Below, piece by piece: positions 17,143 through 26,042 of a stretch of DNA of 64,000 nucleotides; the stretch's first letter is position 1, and each line of letters starts with the position of its first letter. The translations under genes and the position numbers were made by a program. The stretch covers positions 3,894,001 through 3,958,000 of the forward strand of contig NZ_CP157967.1 in assembly GCF_040215725.1 (NCBI RefSeq). The letters run 5' to 3'. Origin of the DNA: Rhizobium sp. ZPR4 (GTDB taxonomy: Bacteria > Pseudomonadota > Alphaproteobacteria > Rhizobiales > Rhizobiaceae). The notes below the pieces were generated by a model. It was not told where the DNA came from. It saw only the letters and a list, made by a program, of their open reading frames with translations, and ran no database searches.

Positions 17143-18222
17143 TCATTTCGCAGGCTTGACCAGCGCGCATGAAGGGGCCAGCGACACCTTTCGGCCCAGG
17201 CTCTCGGCGAGGACCTTCATCTGCGGTTTGTCGCGGCCGTTGTGCGGCTGGACGTTGAGCGGTTCCTCCGGCGGCCACCAGTCGCCGGCGGCCCAGTAGG
17301 TCCAGCCGAGCCAGACGTCGCCGTTCGCGTTCATAACGTCGAGGACCTGCTTGAGACCGTCGAGACAATCATCATTGGCGGCGACGCCGAACTCACCCAG
17401 AAATCCGCGTTTCCCGTTCTTGCGCAGCCAGTCGGTAACGTCGGTCATGCCCTTCATGGCATTGTCGGTGCCGTCGCAGACCGGGTGCGTGCCCGAGCTG
17501 TCCGAATCCAGATACTGGTGGAATTCGAAGGCGTAGAAATCGATCGGATCCCGGACGCCGAGCATCACCGTGCCGTTTGCGCCGCCGCCAAGCACATCGG
17601 CCGACCAGCTGTGTGCGCCCGTCCAGTTCGTGCCCGGGACGAGAATGAGATTACGTGCGCCTACGGTTCGGATGCTGCGGATGGCGGTATTGGCAAGTTC
17701 GAGCCAATCGGGAGCCTTGATATCGTGCGGCTCGTTCATCAGACCGAAGGCCACGCCCTTCCGATTGGCAAACTCGACCGCAAGCCGCGCCCAGAAATCA
17801 CCGAAAGCGAGATCGGTCGCGGGAGGCTGCTTGAGCTGGGTCTTGTCATAATAGGCGTAATTATGCGGATCGAGAACGACTGACATGCCGTGTTTCTGGA
17901 TGAGGTCGACGGCATCCTTCAAGCGCTGCAGTTCGTCGCCGTCAAGGGGCGCTCCGAGCACCGGTTGCAACCGCTCCCAGCGGAAGGGCAGGCGGATCGT
18001 ATTCATGCCTTTTTCCGCGAAATAGCGCACGGTCTGCTCGGACGGATATGTATAGTTCACATTCACGGCCCCGCCGCGCTCGCCATATTCCGCGCCGGAC
18101 AGATTGACGCCGCGATAGCATAGTTGCTGCGCCGCGAAGGAACCCTCCGCCTGCGCCATGAAAGCGAGCAAGACCGTGGCGGCCAGCAGGCGTCGCAGAG
18201 CTTTCGTCATCGATGCGTTCAT
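17143..18222 (-). CDS. secreted glycoside hydrolase family 5 (cellulase-type)
   Basis: 359 residues from ATG 18222; the frame is open to 18354 but only the internal start gives a proper signal peptide (ALRRLLAATVLLAFMAQAEG, cleavage near AAQ at residue 31). The GH5 barrel shows NTIRLPFRWERLQP, VLDPHNYAYYD, the acid/base Glu164 in GLMNEPHD and the nucleophile Glu277 in GFLGEFG. It would cleave beta-1,4-glucan or a related glycan in the periplasm or outside. It sits between a Wzy-like gene and the Wzz/CapD pair, so it may trim or release the locally made polysaccharide rather than serve nutrition. Confidence 0.93.
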   Translation of the reverse strand: MNASMTKALRRLLAATVLLAFMAQAEGSFAAQQLCYRGVNLSGAEYGERGGAVNVNYTYPSEQTVRYFAEKGMNTIRLPFRWERLQPVLGAPLDGDELQRLKDAVDLIQKHGMSVVLDPHNYAYYDKTQLKQPPATDLAFGDFWARLAVEFANRKGVAFGLMNEPHDIKAPDWLELANTAIRSIRTVGARNLILVPGTNWTGAHSWSADVLGGGANGTVMLGVRDPIDFYAFEFHQYLDSDSSGTHPVCDGTDNAMKGMTDVTDWLRKNGKRGFLGEFGVAANDDCLDGLKQVLDVMNANGDVWLGWTYWAAGDWWPPEEPLNVQPHNGRDKPQMKVLAESLGRKVSLAPSCALVKPAK

Positions 18223-18416
18223 GGCATGGCCCTGCCTTCCGTGCGGGTGTGGCTTTTCATAGGGATGATGGTGTTGAACAATGATGAAGGGATGGATCGC
18301 GCCTGCAGCCGCCACGCGATTTCCTGAGAGCGTCCTTAATGTTCCGTTAGCCAAACGTTTCTAAACTTCGGATACCCGCTGCGTGGAAACCGCCTGCGGA
18401 GCACTGAAAGTCTGCC

Positions 18417-20093
18417 ATGAGCTCAATGGAACGAAGCAAGAGATCGGACCGACTTGCGGGTTGGCGCGATACCGAGCCGTCTGACATACGGCGCGACGGT
18501 ATGCGTCTGCGCAGTCCTGTCTTGCACCCTCGGGATTTCGTTGCCGCCGCCGAGCCCATAGCACATTCCGAAGAGCTTGAGGCGCCCATCGCGGCTGCCG
18601 CCGTCCCGCAAAGCCCGCCGAAGCGATCCAATGTTGAGGAACCGGTGCCCCCGCGCCCCGTTGCCGAGCCGGTTGTCGCTGCGGCGGTCCCGACAGTCGA
18701 GCAGGTTGCGGTTGCTCCGGTATCTGCCGCTGCCCCGGCGGCACCGATACCGGCTGTAAAGTTGCCGTTGCTTGATCTTCGATCAGCCATCGCTTCGATC
18801 TGGGCGTGGAAGTTTGTGGTTCTTGCGCTGGCAGGTGTCGGCGCCGTTCTGGGCGGTGCGGTCATTCCGCTGATACCGCAGAAGTTCACCGCCGAAACCA
18901 GCCTCTATTTCGATCCCCGCCCGGTCGGAGGCTCCGATTCCGCCCAGCAGGCACCCACGGCGCCTGAATTGATCACGACGATGATCGACAGCCAGACGCA
19001 GATCCTGTCTTCCGGCAAGGTATTGGGGCGCGTCGTGAGCGCATTGAAGCTCGATCAGGACCCGAAATTCAATGGCGGCGCCACCGGCGAGGCAGCAAAA
19101 TATGTGGCCACCGCTGCCTTGGCGAAAGCCGTGCTGATTGCCCGCGAGTCCAGCACCTATGTCGTGACTGCGAAAGTGACGACGGGCGATCCTCAAAAAT
19201 CGGCTGCGATCGCCAACCAGCTTGTGACCTCTTTCATGGAGGAAGAGAGCAAGGCGGCTGCGAGCACCTACAAGAGCAGCAATACGGCGCTCGATTCCCG
19301 CCTGGAGGATCTGCGGCAGCAGGTACTCTCAGCCGAAAAGGCTGTCGAAACCTATCGTGCCGACAATGACATGGTGGCGGTCGAGGGCAATCTGATCTCC
19401 GACAAGCGCCTGACCGCTCTGAACGACCTATTGGTCACCGCCCAGCAGAAGACGATCGAGGCGAAGGCTCGCGCCGATGCGGCCGGCAAGCTCAGTTTCG
19501 AGGATGTCGTTTCCAACAACCCTTCGTCCGGCGCAACATCGACCGCATTGAGCAGCCTGCGGCAGCAATATGCGACGATGGCAGCCAATGTCGGCAGCCT
19601 GCAGAGTCAGCTAGGCGCCCGCCATCCGCGCCTGCTTGCCGCGAAATCTTCGCTGGAAAGCCTCGCCGCGGAAATTCGCGCGGAACTGCAGCGGCAGATG
19701 ACCTCGGCCCGTGCCGATTACGAGCAGGCGCAGAAGGCCGAGCAGGATATCGCCAAGGAACTTGCCGTGCAGAAGGCCTCGCAGGTCAATACGTCAGGCA
19801 AGCTCGTGGGCCTGAACGAGCTGCAACGCAAGGCAACCGCTGCTCGTGATCTCTATGAATCGCTGTTGAAACGGTCCGGTCAGGCGAGCGACGCCCAGGA
19901 TCTCTCACAGAGCAATATCCGCGTGATCTCCGAAGCCGAACCGCCGCTGAAGGCGGATGGGCCGAGCCGAAAAGTGATGATGATCGCCGGTCTGATCGCC
20001 GGCGCAATATTCGGCGCCGGTCTCGGCATGGCCTTTGCCATTCTCCTCGGCCTGTTTCGCCATCCTGTCATCCGTAGTTATTTCGGCAAGTGA
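18417..20093 (+). CDS. Wzz/GumC-type polysaccharide chain-length/export protein without kinase domain
   Basis: 558 residues. A cytoplasmic Ala/Pro-rich N-terminal tail (about 1-125) is followed by a first membrane helix near 130-155 (FVVLALAGVGAVLGGAVIPL). A periplasmic region follows with the Wzz pattern (PQKFTAETSLYF) and long coiled coils (about 250-480), then a second helix near 525-548. The protein ends HPVIRSYFGK and lacks the tyrosine autokinase domain found in ExoP/Wzc. It sets polysaccharide chain length at the inner membrane. ATG 18417 has GAAAG upstream; ATG 18426 is an alternative. It is divergent from the GH5 gene, and the CapD-type gene follows. Confidence 0.88.
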   Translation: MSSMERSKRSDRLAGWRDTEPSDIRRDGMRLRSPVLHPRDFVAAAEPIAHSEELEAPIAAAAVPQSPPKRSNVEEPVPPRPVAEPVVAAAVPTVEQVAVAPVSAAAPAAPIPAVKLPLLDLRSAIASIWAWKFVVLALAGVGAVLGGAVIPLIPQKFTAETSLYFDPRPVGGSDSAQQAPTAPELITTMIDSQTQILSSGKVLGRVVSALKLDQDPKFNGGATGEAAKYVATAALAKAVLIARESSTYVVTAKVTTGDPQKSAAIANQLVTSFMEEESKAAASTYKSSNTALDSRLEDLRQQVLSAEKAVETYRADNDMVAVEGNLISDKRLTALNDLLVTAQQKTIEAKARADAAGKLSFEDVVSNNPSSGATSTALSSLRQQYATMAANVGSLQSQLGARHPRLLAAKSSLESLAAEIRAELQRQMTSARADYEQAQKAEQDIAKELAVQKASQVNTSGKLVGLNELQRKATAARDLYESLLKRSGQASDAQDLSQSNIRVISEAEPPLKADGPSRKVMMIAGLIAGAIFGAGLGMAFAILLGLFRHPVIRSYFGK

Positions 20094-20303
20094 CCGGGCC
20101 TTTTTTTGCGCTGCGGGCTTTTTCAGCATTGATGGTGCAATTGTGCGCCGAGTGTTCTAGATGTAAATCGGCGCTGGGAATGATTGGATCTTGCTAAAGA
20201 AAGTGCGATACGGTCATTAGGCGTTGTGCGGTACTTTGTGAGACAATCTATGCGAGAAAAGCGGTGCGTTGCTCCGATGACTGGCGCCGGGGAAAGCTGA
20301 CCG

Positions 20304-22286
20304 ATGGTGCCCGCGGATAAACTCGTTCTGCCGTTTCTGGCTTTGCCGCGCTCGACCAAGCGTGCGCTTGCGCTGCTGGTCGATGCCAGCCTTTGCGTGC
20401 TGACGGTCTGGTTCGCTTATTGTCTCCGCCTCGACGACTGGGTCATTCTTGAGGGGGTGGAGTGGCTGCCGGCCATCGTCTCTCTTCTGCTCGCCATACC
20501 GATCTTCATCGTACTCGGCCTTTATCGTGCGATTTTCCGTTATGCCGGGCTGTCTGCTTTCGTGACGGTCGTCAAGGCTGTAGCGATCTATGCGCTCGCC
20601 TTCATGACCGTTTTCACCGCGATCAGCGTGCCGGGCGTGCCGCGCACGGTCGGCATCTTGCAGCCCCTGCTGTTGCTGATCGCGATCGGCCTGTCGCGCA
20701 TGTGGACGCGCTACTGGCTCGGCAATGCCTATCAGCGGCTCCTCAATCGCAATCAGCTCGCCAAGGTTCTGGTCTACGGGGCCGGCGCTTCCGGACGGCA
20801 GCTCACGGGTGCCCTTGCCAATAGTGCCGAGCTGAATGTCGTCGGCTATCTCGATGACGATCGCAACCTGCATGGCAGCATCATGGGCGGCTTGCCGATC
20901 TACGATCCGGCCGATCTGCCGGCGCTCGTAGTTTCGGGCGAGATCAAGGGCGTGCTCCTGGCCCTGCCGAATGCCACGCGGCAACGGCGCAACGAAATCC
21001 TCGAGGACATGCGCAAGGCTCGCGTCACGGTGCGGACAATGCCCGATCTGACGGCGCTGGCGCAGGGCCGTGTCGCGGTTTCCGATCTGCGCGAGCTTGA
21101 CATCGAAGACCTGCTCGGCCGCAACGTGATCGCCCCCGATCGCAGCCTGATCGAGAAGAATATTCGCGGCAAGGTCGTCATGGTCACTGGCGCAGGCGGT
21201 TCGATCGGTAGCGAGCTCTGCCGTCAGATTCTGAAGAACGGACCGTCCTCGCTGCTTTTGGTCGAACAGAGCGAATTTGCCCTTTATGCCATTCACGGCG
21301 AGCTGGAAAAGGCGGTAGCCTCCGCCGGCCATGGCGATGTGCGCATCATTCCCTTTCTTGCTTCGGTCCGGGACAACCAGCGTATCCGGCAGATCATGGA
21401 AGCCTGGCGGCCGAAGACGGTCTATCATGCCGCTGCCTACAAGCATGTGCCGCTCGTCGAATACAATCCCGTCGAAGGCATCCGCAACAATGTGCTCGGA
21501 ACGCAGATAGCGGCCGAAGCTGCGCGCGATCATGGTGTCGAGAATTTCGTCCTCATCAGCACCGACAAGGCCGTGCGTCCGACAAACATCATGGGTGCGA
21601 GCAAGCGGTTGGCGGAAATGGTGCTGCAGGCGATGGACGCCGATCGCAAGCCCGGTGCCGACAGTACCAATTTCGCCATGGTGCGCTTCGGCAATGTGCT
21701 CGGCTCCTCCGGTTCGGTCGTGCCGCTCTTTCGTCAGCAGATCCGCGACGGCGGCCCGATCACGCTGACGCATCCCGATATCACCCGTTATTTCATGACC
21801 ATTCCCGAGGCATCGCAGCTTGTCATCCAGGCGGGCGCGATGTCGGGCGGCGGCGATGTCTTCCTGCTCGATATGGGTGAACCGGTGCGCATTGCCGATC
21901 TCGCGCGGCGCATGGTGGAACTGTCCGGTCTGACCGTACGGGACGAAGACGAGCCGGATGGCGATATCGAGCTTGAAATCACCGGCCTGCGACCGGGCGA
22001 GAAGCTCTATGAAGAACTATTGATCGGCGACAATCCGCAGCCGACCAGCCATCCTCGCATCATGCAGGCCAAGGAGGATTTCCTGCCCTGGCTGGAGCTC
22101 TCGAAGCGGCTTGCCGCACTTGAGGCGGCGCTGAATGAAAACGACATACCCTTGGCCAGAGCCCTGCTGCAAAAGCTCGTTTCGGGCTATGCGCCGAGCA
22201 GCGAAGTGGTCGATCTGGTCTATCGCGAGCGCGAGACGGACATGACCGTCGATCAGCCGAACCTCGACAACGTTGCGCAACTATAG
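20304..22286 (+). CDS. membrane-anchored nucleoside-diphosphate-sugar epimerase/dehydratase (CapD/WbpM/FlaA1 family)
   Basis: 660 residues. Four hydrophobic segments (about 25-135) precede a first nucleotide-binding fold with VLVYGAGASGRQL (about 155-165). A second, catalytic Rossmann domain follows from about residue 290 with VMVTGAGGSIGSEL. The catalytic region STDKAVRPTNIMGASKRLAEM has Met in place of the usual SDR Tyr (M-x3-K), as in large WbpM/PglF-type UDP-HexNAc 4,6-dehydratases. It makes a dideoxy/amino sugar nucleotide for the surface polysaccharide. It lies 210 nt downstream of the Wzz-like gene and is convergent with the GT25 gene. Confidence 0.92.
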   Translation: MVPADKLVLPFLALPRSTKRALALLVDASLCVLTVWFAYCLRLDDWVILEGVEWLPAIVSLLLAIPIFIVLGLYRAIFRYAGLSAFVTVVKAVAIYALAFMTVFTAISVPGVPRTVGILQPLLLLIAIGLSRMWTRYWLGNAYQRLLNRNQLAKVLVYGAGASGRQLTGALANSAELNVVGYLDDDRNLHGSIMGGLPIYDPADLPALVVSGEIKGVLLALPNATRQRRNEILEDMRKARVTVRTMPDLTALAQGRVAVSDLRELDIEDLLGRNVIAPDRSLIEKNIRGKVVMVTGAGGSIGSELCRQILKNGPSSLLLVEQSEFALYAIHGELEKAVASAGHGDVRIIPFLASVRDNQRIRQIMEAWRPKTVYHAAAYKHVPLVEYNPVEGIRNNVLGTQIAAEAARDHGVENFVLISTDKAVRPTNIMGASKRLAEMVLQAMDADRKPGADSTNFAMVRFGNVLGSSGSVVPLFRQQIRDGGPITLTHPDITRYFMTIPEASQLVIQAGAMSGGGDVFLLDMGEPVRIADLARRMVELSGLTVRDEDEPDGDIELEITGLRPGEKLYEELLIGDNPQPTSHPRIMQAKEDFLPWLELSKRLAALEAALNENDIPLARALLQKLVSGYAPSSEVVDLVYRERETDMTVDQPNLDNVAQL

Positions 22287-22348
22287 AAGCGTATCCGCCA
22301 TTGCACGGCCGCTCTTCATGCTTAGCCTTCGCCAAGCTTTGCTGACGG

Positions 22349-23209
22349 TTATTGCTTGACCTTGACGGCGTAGTACCAACGGCGCAGCTGATCGCAGGTG
22401 CGGAACCAATGTGCCGTCAGCCGCAACAGGGGATGCCGCTTTACCGCGCGGTAATGCACGCGCTTGCCGATCGTGGTGTCGGCGCGATGCGGGCTGAAGT
22501 CGACCAGATTTTCAAAGGTCGTGAATGTCGCAACGCCGGTCGACCAGCCGCGTTCCAGGGCGACGTCATAAGGAAGAAGCATGGGCTTCAGCGTCGTCAG
22601 CAGTTTCTTGGCTGCCTTGCGGTTGACGATATAACAGGCAGCCGACCCCTGCGGACCATGCATGCAGCGGCCGACGACATCGTTTTCGCTGGTTTCGCAG
22701 ATCTGCTTGAAGCCGACGAGACGATGGTTGACGAGTTTGACGAGACGCGCACCCTGGACGCTGTCCATCGCGGCGATTGCACGTGGGATCAGCTTCTCGT
22801 TGAGCTCGACGTCGTCTTCCATGATGATCGCCATCTTGTCGCCGCTGGCGACGAATTGCTCAAGCGCGATCAGATGGCTGCGGTAGCATCCGTATTCTCC
22901 CGGCAGAAGCTTGCGGCCGTTGTGGTAGATGAACGAATGCGGGTAAAAATCGACGCGGTCCGCCTCTGCGATGATGCGGCCGTCGACGGCAGGAATGCGC
23001 GTGATATGCAGATCGTATTCGACGGCCTGATTGCACAGGCGCTCCCAGCGATCACGCGAGCGATCGAGATTGATGACATAGATGGAGACCCGCTGAGCAG
23101 CATCGTCAGCAATCTCCGGGTCGACAAGGGGAGGGATGCGATTAATCTGTTCGAGAATGACTGCTACTCCTTCAAACAGAAATCGCGCCGACAGCAACCA
23201 AGATGGCAA
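22349..23209 (-). CDS. glycosyltransferase family 25 (LPS/LOS type)
   Basis: About 286 residues. The GT25 core starts with RVSIYVINLDRSRDRWERL and continues with GEYGCYRSHLIALEQF and the acidic motif IIMEDDVEL, all characteristic of LPS core glycosyltransferases. The N-terminus is uncertain: the only near-cognate starts upstream of the core are TTG at 23209 or 23197, while a good GAAGGAG site lies further in, ahead of a GTC-ATT-CTC stretch. A rare start codon there is possible. It transfers a sugar, probably galactose or glucose, to a surface glycan. It is convergent with the CapD-type gene and belongs with the polysaccharide region. Confidence 0.85.
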   Translation of the reverse strand: MPSWLLSARFLFEGVAVILEQINRIPPLVDPEIADDAAQRVSIYVINLDRSRDRWERLCNQAVEYDLHITRIPAVDGRIIAEADRVDFYPHSFIYHNGRKLLPGEYGCYRSHLIALEQFVASGDKMAIIMEDDVELNEKLIPRAIAAMDSVQGARLVKLVNHRLVGFKQICETSENDVVGRCMHGPQGSAACYIVNRKAAKKLLTTLKPMLLPYDVALERGWSTGVATFTTFENLVDFSPHRADTTIGKRVHYRAVKRHPLLRLTAHWFRTCDQLRRWYYAVKVKQ

Positions 23210-23457
23210 TTTTCATACTATATAACATGCTTATGACTTGTCGCAAACGGCTGCCACACGCCTGTGTTGTATTCGTAGATAAAAGCATTTTTTTTGGTGT
23301 AACGTTGCGTGAATGGCCTGCATTGGCGATGCGGAAACCATCGCTTACGCGCGATTTTGATCGGGGAACCCGTTGGCGCATGGCTGCGGCCCTACTATAT
23401 TCATGATATGCGGCGTGTGATCGTTGCGCTCGCATTAGTGAAGGAGCGTAGCAGTTC

Positions 23458-23790
23458 ATGTGGATCAAGTCGAAAATCGCCATTGCTGCCTTGTCCCTTG
23501 CGGTCCTGATGCCGGCGGTCGCCTTTGCCGACAACCCGCTCCTGCCCAAGCCATATGTCGCTCCCGTCTATCCTTACAAGAACCTTCCGGGAGTAACTGC
23601 GCCGAAAATGGCGGCTGACGAAAAGTTTCAATGTCGCACCGCCACCGTATATGCAGATTATTTTCACGAAGGTCCATTCTACCGGGGCCTGCCGCGTCTC
23701 GGTTATGTTTGCGATCAGGATGGCGTTATTTCCGGCAGCACCAGAAAGCCGAACTACCAATATTGGCAATATAACAGTCCGGATAGATAA
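23458..23790 (+). CDS. small exported hypothetical protein
   Basis: 110 residues with a signal peptide (IAIAALSLAVLMPAVAFA, cleavage near residue 25). The mature part is rich in Tyr, Pro and Asn, with two cysteines (FQCRTATVYADYF and LGYVCDQDG) likely to form a disulphide. No domain recognised. A GAAGGAG site lies 11 nt upstream of the ATG. It is preceded by about 250 nt of AT-rich, gene-free DNA after the divergent GT25 gene. A periplasmic or surface location is inferred; function unknown. Confidence 0.75.
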   Translation: MWIKSKIAIAALSLAVLMPAVAFADNPLLPKPYVAPVYPYKNLPGVTAPKMAADEKFQCRTATVYADYFHEGPFYRGLPRLGYVCDQDGVISGSTRKPNYQYWQYNSPDR

Positions 23791-23802
23791 GTCGTAGGCA
23801 CC

Positions 23803-23969
23803 CTGCCGAATTAAGCGGCAGCGCAATCAAAACGAGCGCGGCCTCATGATCACATCGTATAAGTTTTGTTGGCGATCTGAAAATAAATTTCATGTTTTTG
23901 GTTAAATGCGCGAACGTCGTTGACGAATGCGAAAATTTGCCCCAAGGTTACGAAAATAAATTACGTAAT
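23803..23969. promoter_or_regulatory. control region of the carbohydrate ABC operon with repeats
   Basis: An AT-rich 190-nt gap ahead of the dehydrogenase gene. It holds a 6-bp hairpin CTGCCG/CGGCAG (23803-23821), two copies of GAAAATAAATT (23879-23889 and 23952-23962) and the palindrome ATTACGTAAT (23960-23969). The repeated element and palindrome are candidate operators. The regulator is unknown; no LacI-type gene is adjacent. Confidence 0.4.
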
Positions 23970-23983
23970 GGGAACATAAAAGC

Positions 23984-25141
23984 ATGCGCGTTGGAATCAT
24001 TGGGCTGGGATTCCGCCTAGGTTATCTGGGCTATGTCTTCAAGGCGATCGACGAGAACTTCGAGATCGCCGGATATGTCGATCCGGAGCCTGCGGGCCTG
24101 CCCGGTTTGCTCGAAAAGGGCATCTCTGCCGGAAAAGCCTACGCAACACCCCAAGAGCTGATTGCCAACGAAAAGATCGATCTGCTGATGATCGGTTCGC
24201 CGAACCACATGCATCTCGATCACATCCGCATCGGCCTCGAGGCCGGGCTCAAGATCTTCTGCGAAAAGCCGATCGTCACGACAATCAAGGACAGCATCGA
24301 GCTTGCAAAGCTGATGGCAAAGTTCGGTCATGAGCGCCTGAATGTCGGCCTCGTGCTGCGTTATTCGCCAATGTATCGCGATCTTCTGACCGCCCAGGCG
24401 GAAGGAAAGCTTGGCCACGTGGTTTCTATCGAGGCGGCCGAGCATATCGAGCCCTATCACGGCGCCTTCTTCATGCGTGACTGGCGCCGCTACGAACATT
24501 ATTCCGGCAGCTTTATGCTCGAGAAATGCTGCCACGATCTCGATCTCTATAATGGTGTGGTCGGTGCGCGGCCGGAACGGGTCGCAAGCTTCGGCGGCCG
24601 CAAGAGCTTCATTCCGGAAAACGACCCGGCAAGGGAGGGCATCAACGACCTCGAGCTCTTCCATCGCAAGCCGAGCGGCTGGATGGGATCGGACAAGGTC
24701 TTCGACAGTGATGGCGACATCATCGACTACCAGGTCGCGATCATCGAATATGCCAATGGTGTCGGCATGAACTTCCACACCAATCTCAACGTGCCGGACC
24801 AGTTCCGTCGCTTTGCCATCATGGGCTCGCGCGGCATGGCCGAGGGCGACTTCATTCGTGGTTATTTCAACGTCCACGAGATGCTGACCGGCAAGAAGGT
24901 GATCGAGAAGACCTACGCAGCCACCACGCTTTCGCAGCACTATGGTGCCGACGAACAGATGGCCGCCGATATCATCGCGCACGTCAAAACGGGTCTGCAC
25001 CTGCCGGTGTCCACCCAGAATGCGCTGGAGGCCGGCATTCTGGCGCTCTCGATGGACGAGGCGCGCATGAAGAAGACCGTCGTTGATCTCCGACCGATCT
25101 GGGACGAGTTCGACGAGGCTCTTCATTCAAGAGCCGCCTAG
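23984..25141 (+). CDS. Gfo/Idh/MocA-family sugar dehydrogenase/oxidoreductase
   Basis: 385-residue NAD(P)-dependent oxidoreductase. The N-terminal Rossmann fold starts MRVGIIGLGFRLGYLG; the second glycine-rich position is partly changed (GxGFRLG), but the FCEKPI motif that carries the catalytic/cofactor Lys of this family is intact near residue 93. The C-terminal alpha/beta domain contains MLEKCCHDLDLYN with the conserved His/Asp. It oxidises or epimerises a sugar, inositol or sugar acid. It is the first gene of an operon with two permeases, a binding protein and an ATPase, so it presumably acts on the imported sugar. Confidence 0.9.
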   Translation: MRVGIIGLGFRLGYLGYVFKAIDENFEIAGYVDPEPAGLPGLLEKGISAGKAYATPQELIANEKIDLLMIGSPNHMHLDHIRIGLEAGLKIFCEKPIVTTIKDSIELAKLMAKFGHERLNVGLVLRYSPMYRDLLTAQAEGKLGHVVSIEAAEHIEPYHGAFFMRDWRRYEHYSGSFMLEKCCHDLDLYNGVVGARPERVASFGGRKSFIPENDPAREGINDLELFHRKPSGWMGSDKVFDSDGDIIDYQVAIIEYANGVGMNFHTNLNVPDQFRRFAIMGSRGMAEGDFIRGYFNVHEMLTGKKVIEKTYAATTLSQHYGADEQMAADIIAHVKTGLHLPVSTQNALEAGILALSMDEARMKKTVVDLRPIWDEFDEALHSRAA

Positions 25142-25154
25142 GGAGGGGCGCAGG

Positions 25155-26042
25155 ATGGGTGTTCAACGCAGCACGGTCATCTTCGCCTGGCTCCTGCTTC
25201 TTCCGGCTCTCCTCTACGTCACCGTCATCGTCGCCTATCCGCTCGTTGACACCATAATCCTGTCCTTCACCGATGCGTCGTTGAAGAAGGTGACGAATTG
25301 GGTCGGCTTCGAGAACTACGCCAAAATCTTCAACGACACCTTCGCAGGCGTCATTGTCCGGACCTTCATCTGGACGTTCTTCTCCGTGTCGATCAAGATG
25401 ATCATCGGCACGTTGGGGGCAGCGCTACTGAACTCGGCCGTTCCGGGCCGCGCGCTCTTTCGCGTGTTGACCATGCCGCCCTGGATCGTGCCGATGGCGA
25501 TCGGCATCTTCATGTGGGGCTGGATGTATAATGGTCAGTTCGGCATGATTTCCGGCCTGCTCCAGCGTTTCGGCATCGTCGACAGCCCGGTCGCTTTCCT
25601 TGCCTATGGCAGCACTGCCTTCTGGGCGACGATCGTCACCGACGTCTGGATCGGCGTACCGATGGTCACTCTTTATATGCTGGCCGCCATGCAGGCGATC
25701 CCGCACGATCTCTATGAGGCCGCGTGGACGGACGGCGCCGGCCGCTTCTATCGCTTCCGCCGCATCACCCTGCCGCTGCTGGTGCCGTCCCTGGTCACCA
25801 TGTCGATGCTGTCGCTGATCGCCACCTTCAATTCCTTCGATATCATCTGGATCTTGACGCGCGGCGGCCCGAACGGCGAAACGACGACGATGATCATCGA
25901 CACCTATCGAACGGCGATCGGGTCCTACAAATATGGCGAGGGTGCTGCGCGCGCGGTGCTGATCTGCATCTTCCTGTCGATCTTCTGCCTTGCCTACTTC
26001 CGCCTGACCAGCCGCTTTTCCACGGGAGCCAAGCAGCGATGA
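25155..26042 (+). CDS. carbohydrate ABC transporter permease, MalF/UgpA type
   Basis: 295 residues from ATG 25155, chosen for the GGAGGGG site 7 nt upstream (the frame is open further 5'). There are six membrane segments, beginning STVIFAWLLLLPALLYVTVI. The EAA loop LYEAAWTDGAGRFYRFRRITLP docks the ATPase (shown in part by YEAAWTDGAGRFYRF). It pairs with the next permease, whose ATG overlaps this stop. It lies 13 nt behind the dehydrogenase gene. Sugar specificity cannot be read from the sequence. Confidence 0.95.
   Translation: MGVQRSTVIFAWLLLLPALLYVTVIVAYPLVDTIILSFTDASLKKVTNWVGFENYAKIFNDTFAGVIVRTFIWTFFSVSIKMIIGTLGAALLNSAVPGRALFRVLTMPPWIVPMAIGIFMWGWMYNGQFGMISGLLQRFGIVDSPVAFLAYGSTAFWATIVTDVWIGVPMVTLYMLAAMQAIPHDLYEAAWTDGAGRFYRFRRITLPLLVPSLVTMSMLSLIATFNSFDIIWILTRGGPNGETTTMIIDTYRTAIGSYKYGEGAARAVLICIFLSIFCLAYFRLTSRFSTGAKQR

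Noticed and set aside
20217..21773. 518-codon open frame antisense to the CapD/WbpM-type gene
   Set aside because: Low-complexity His/Arg/Asp-rich translation typical of a shadow frame in GC-rich DNA; the plus-strand gene has clear family motifs.
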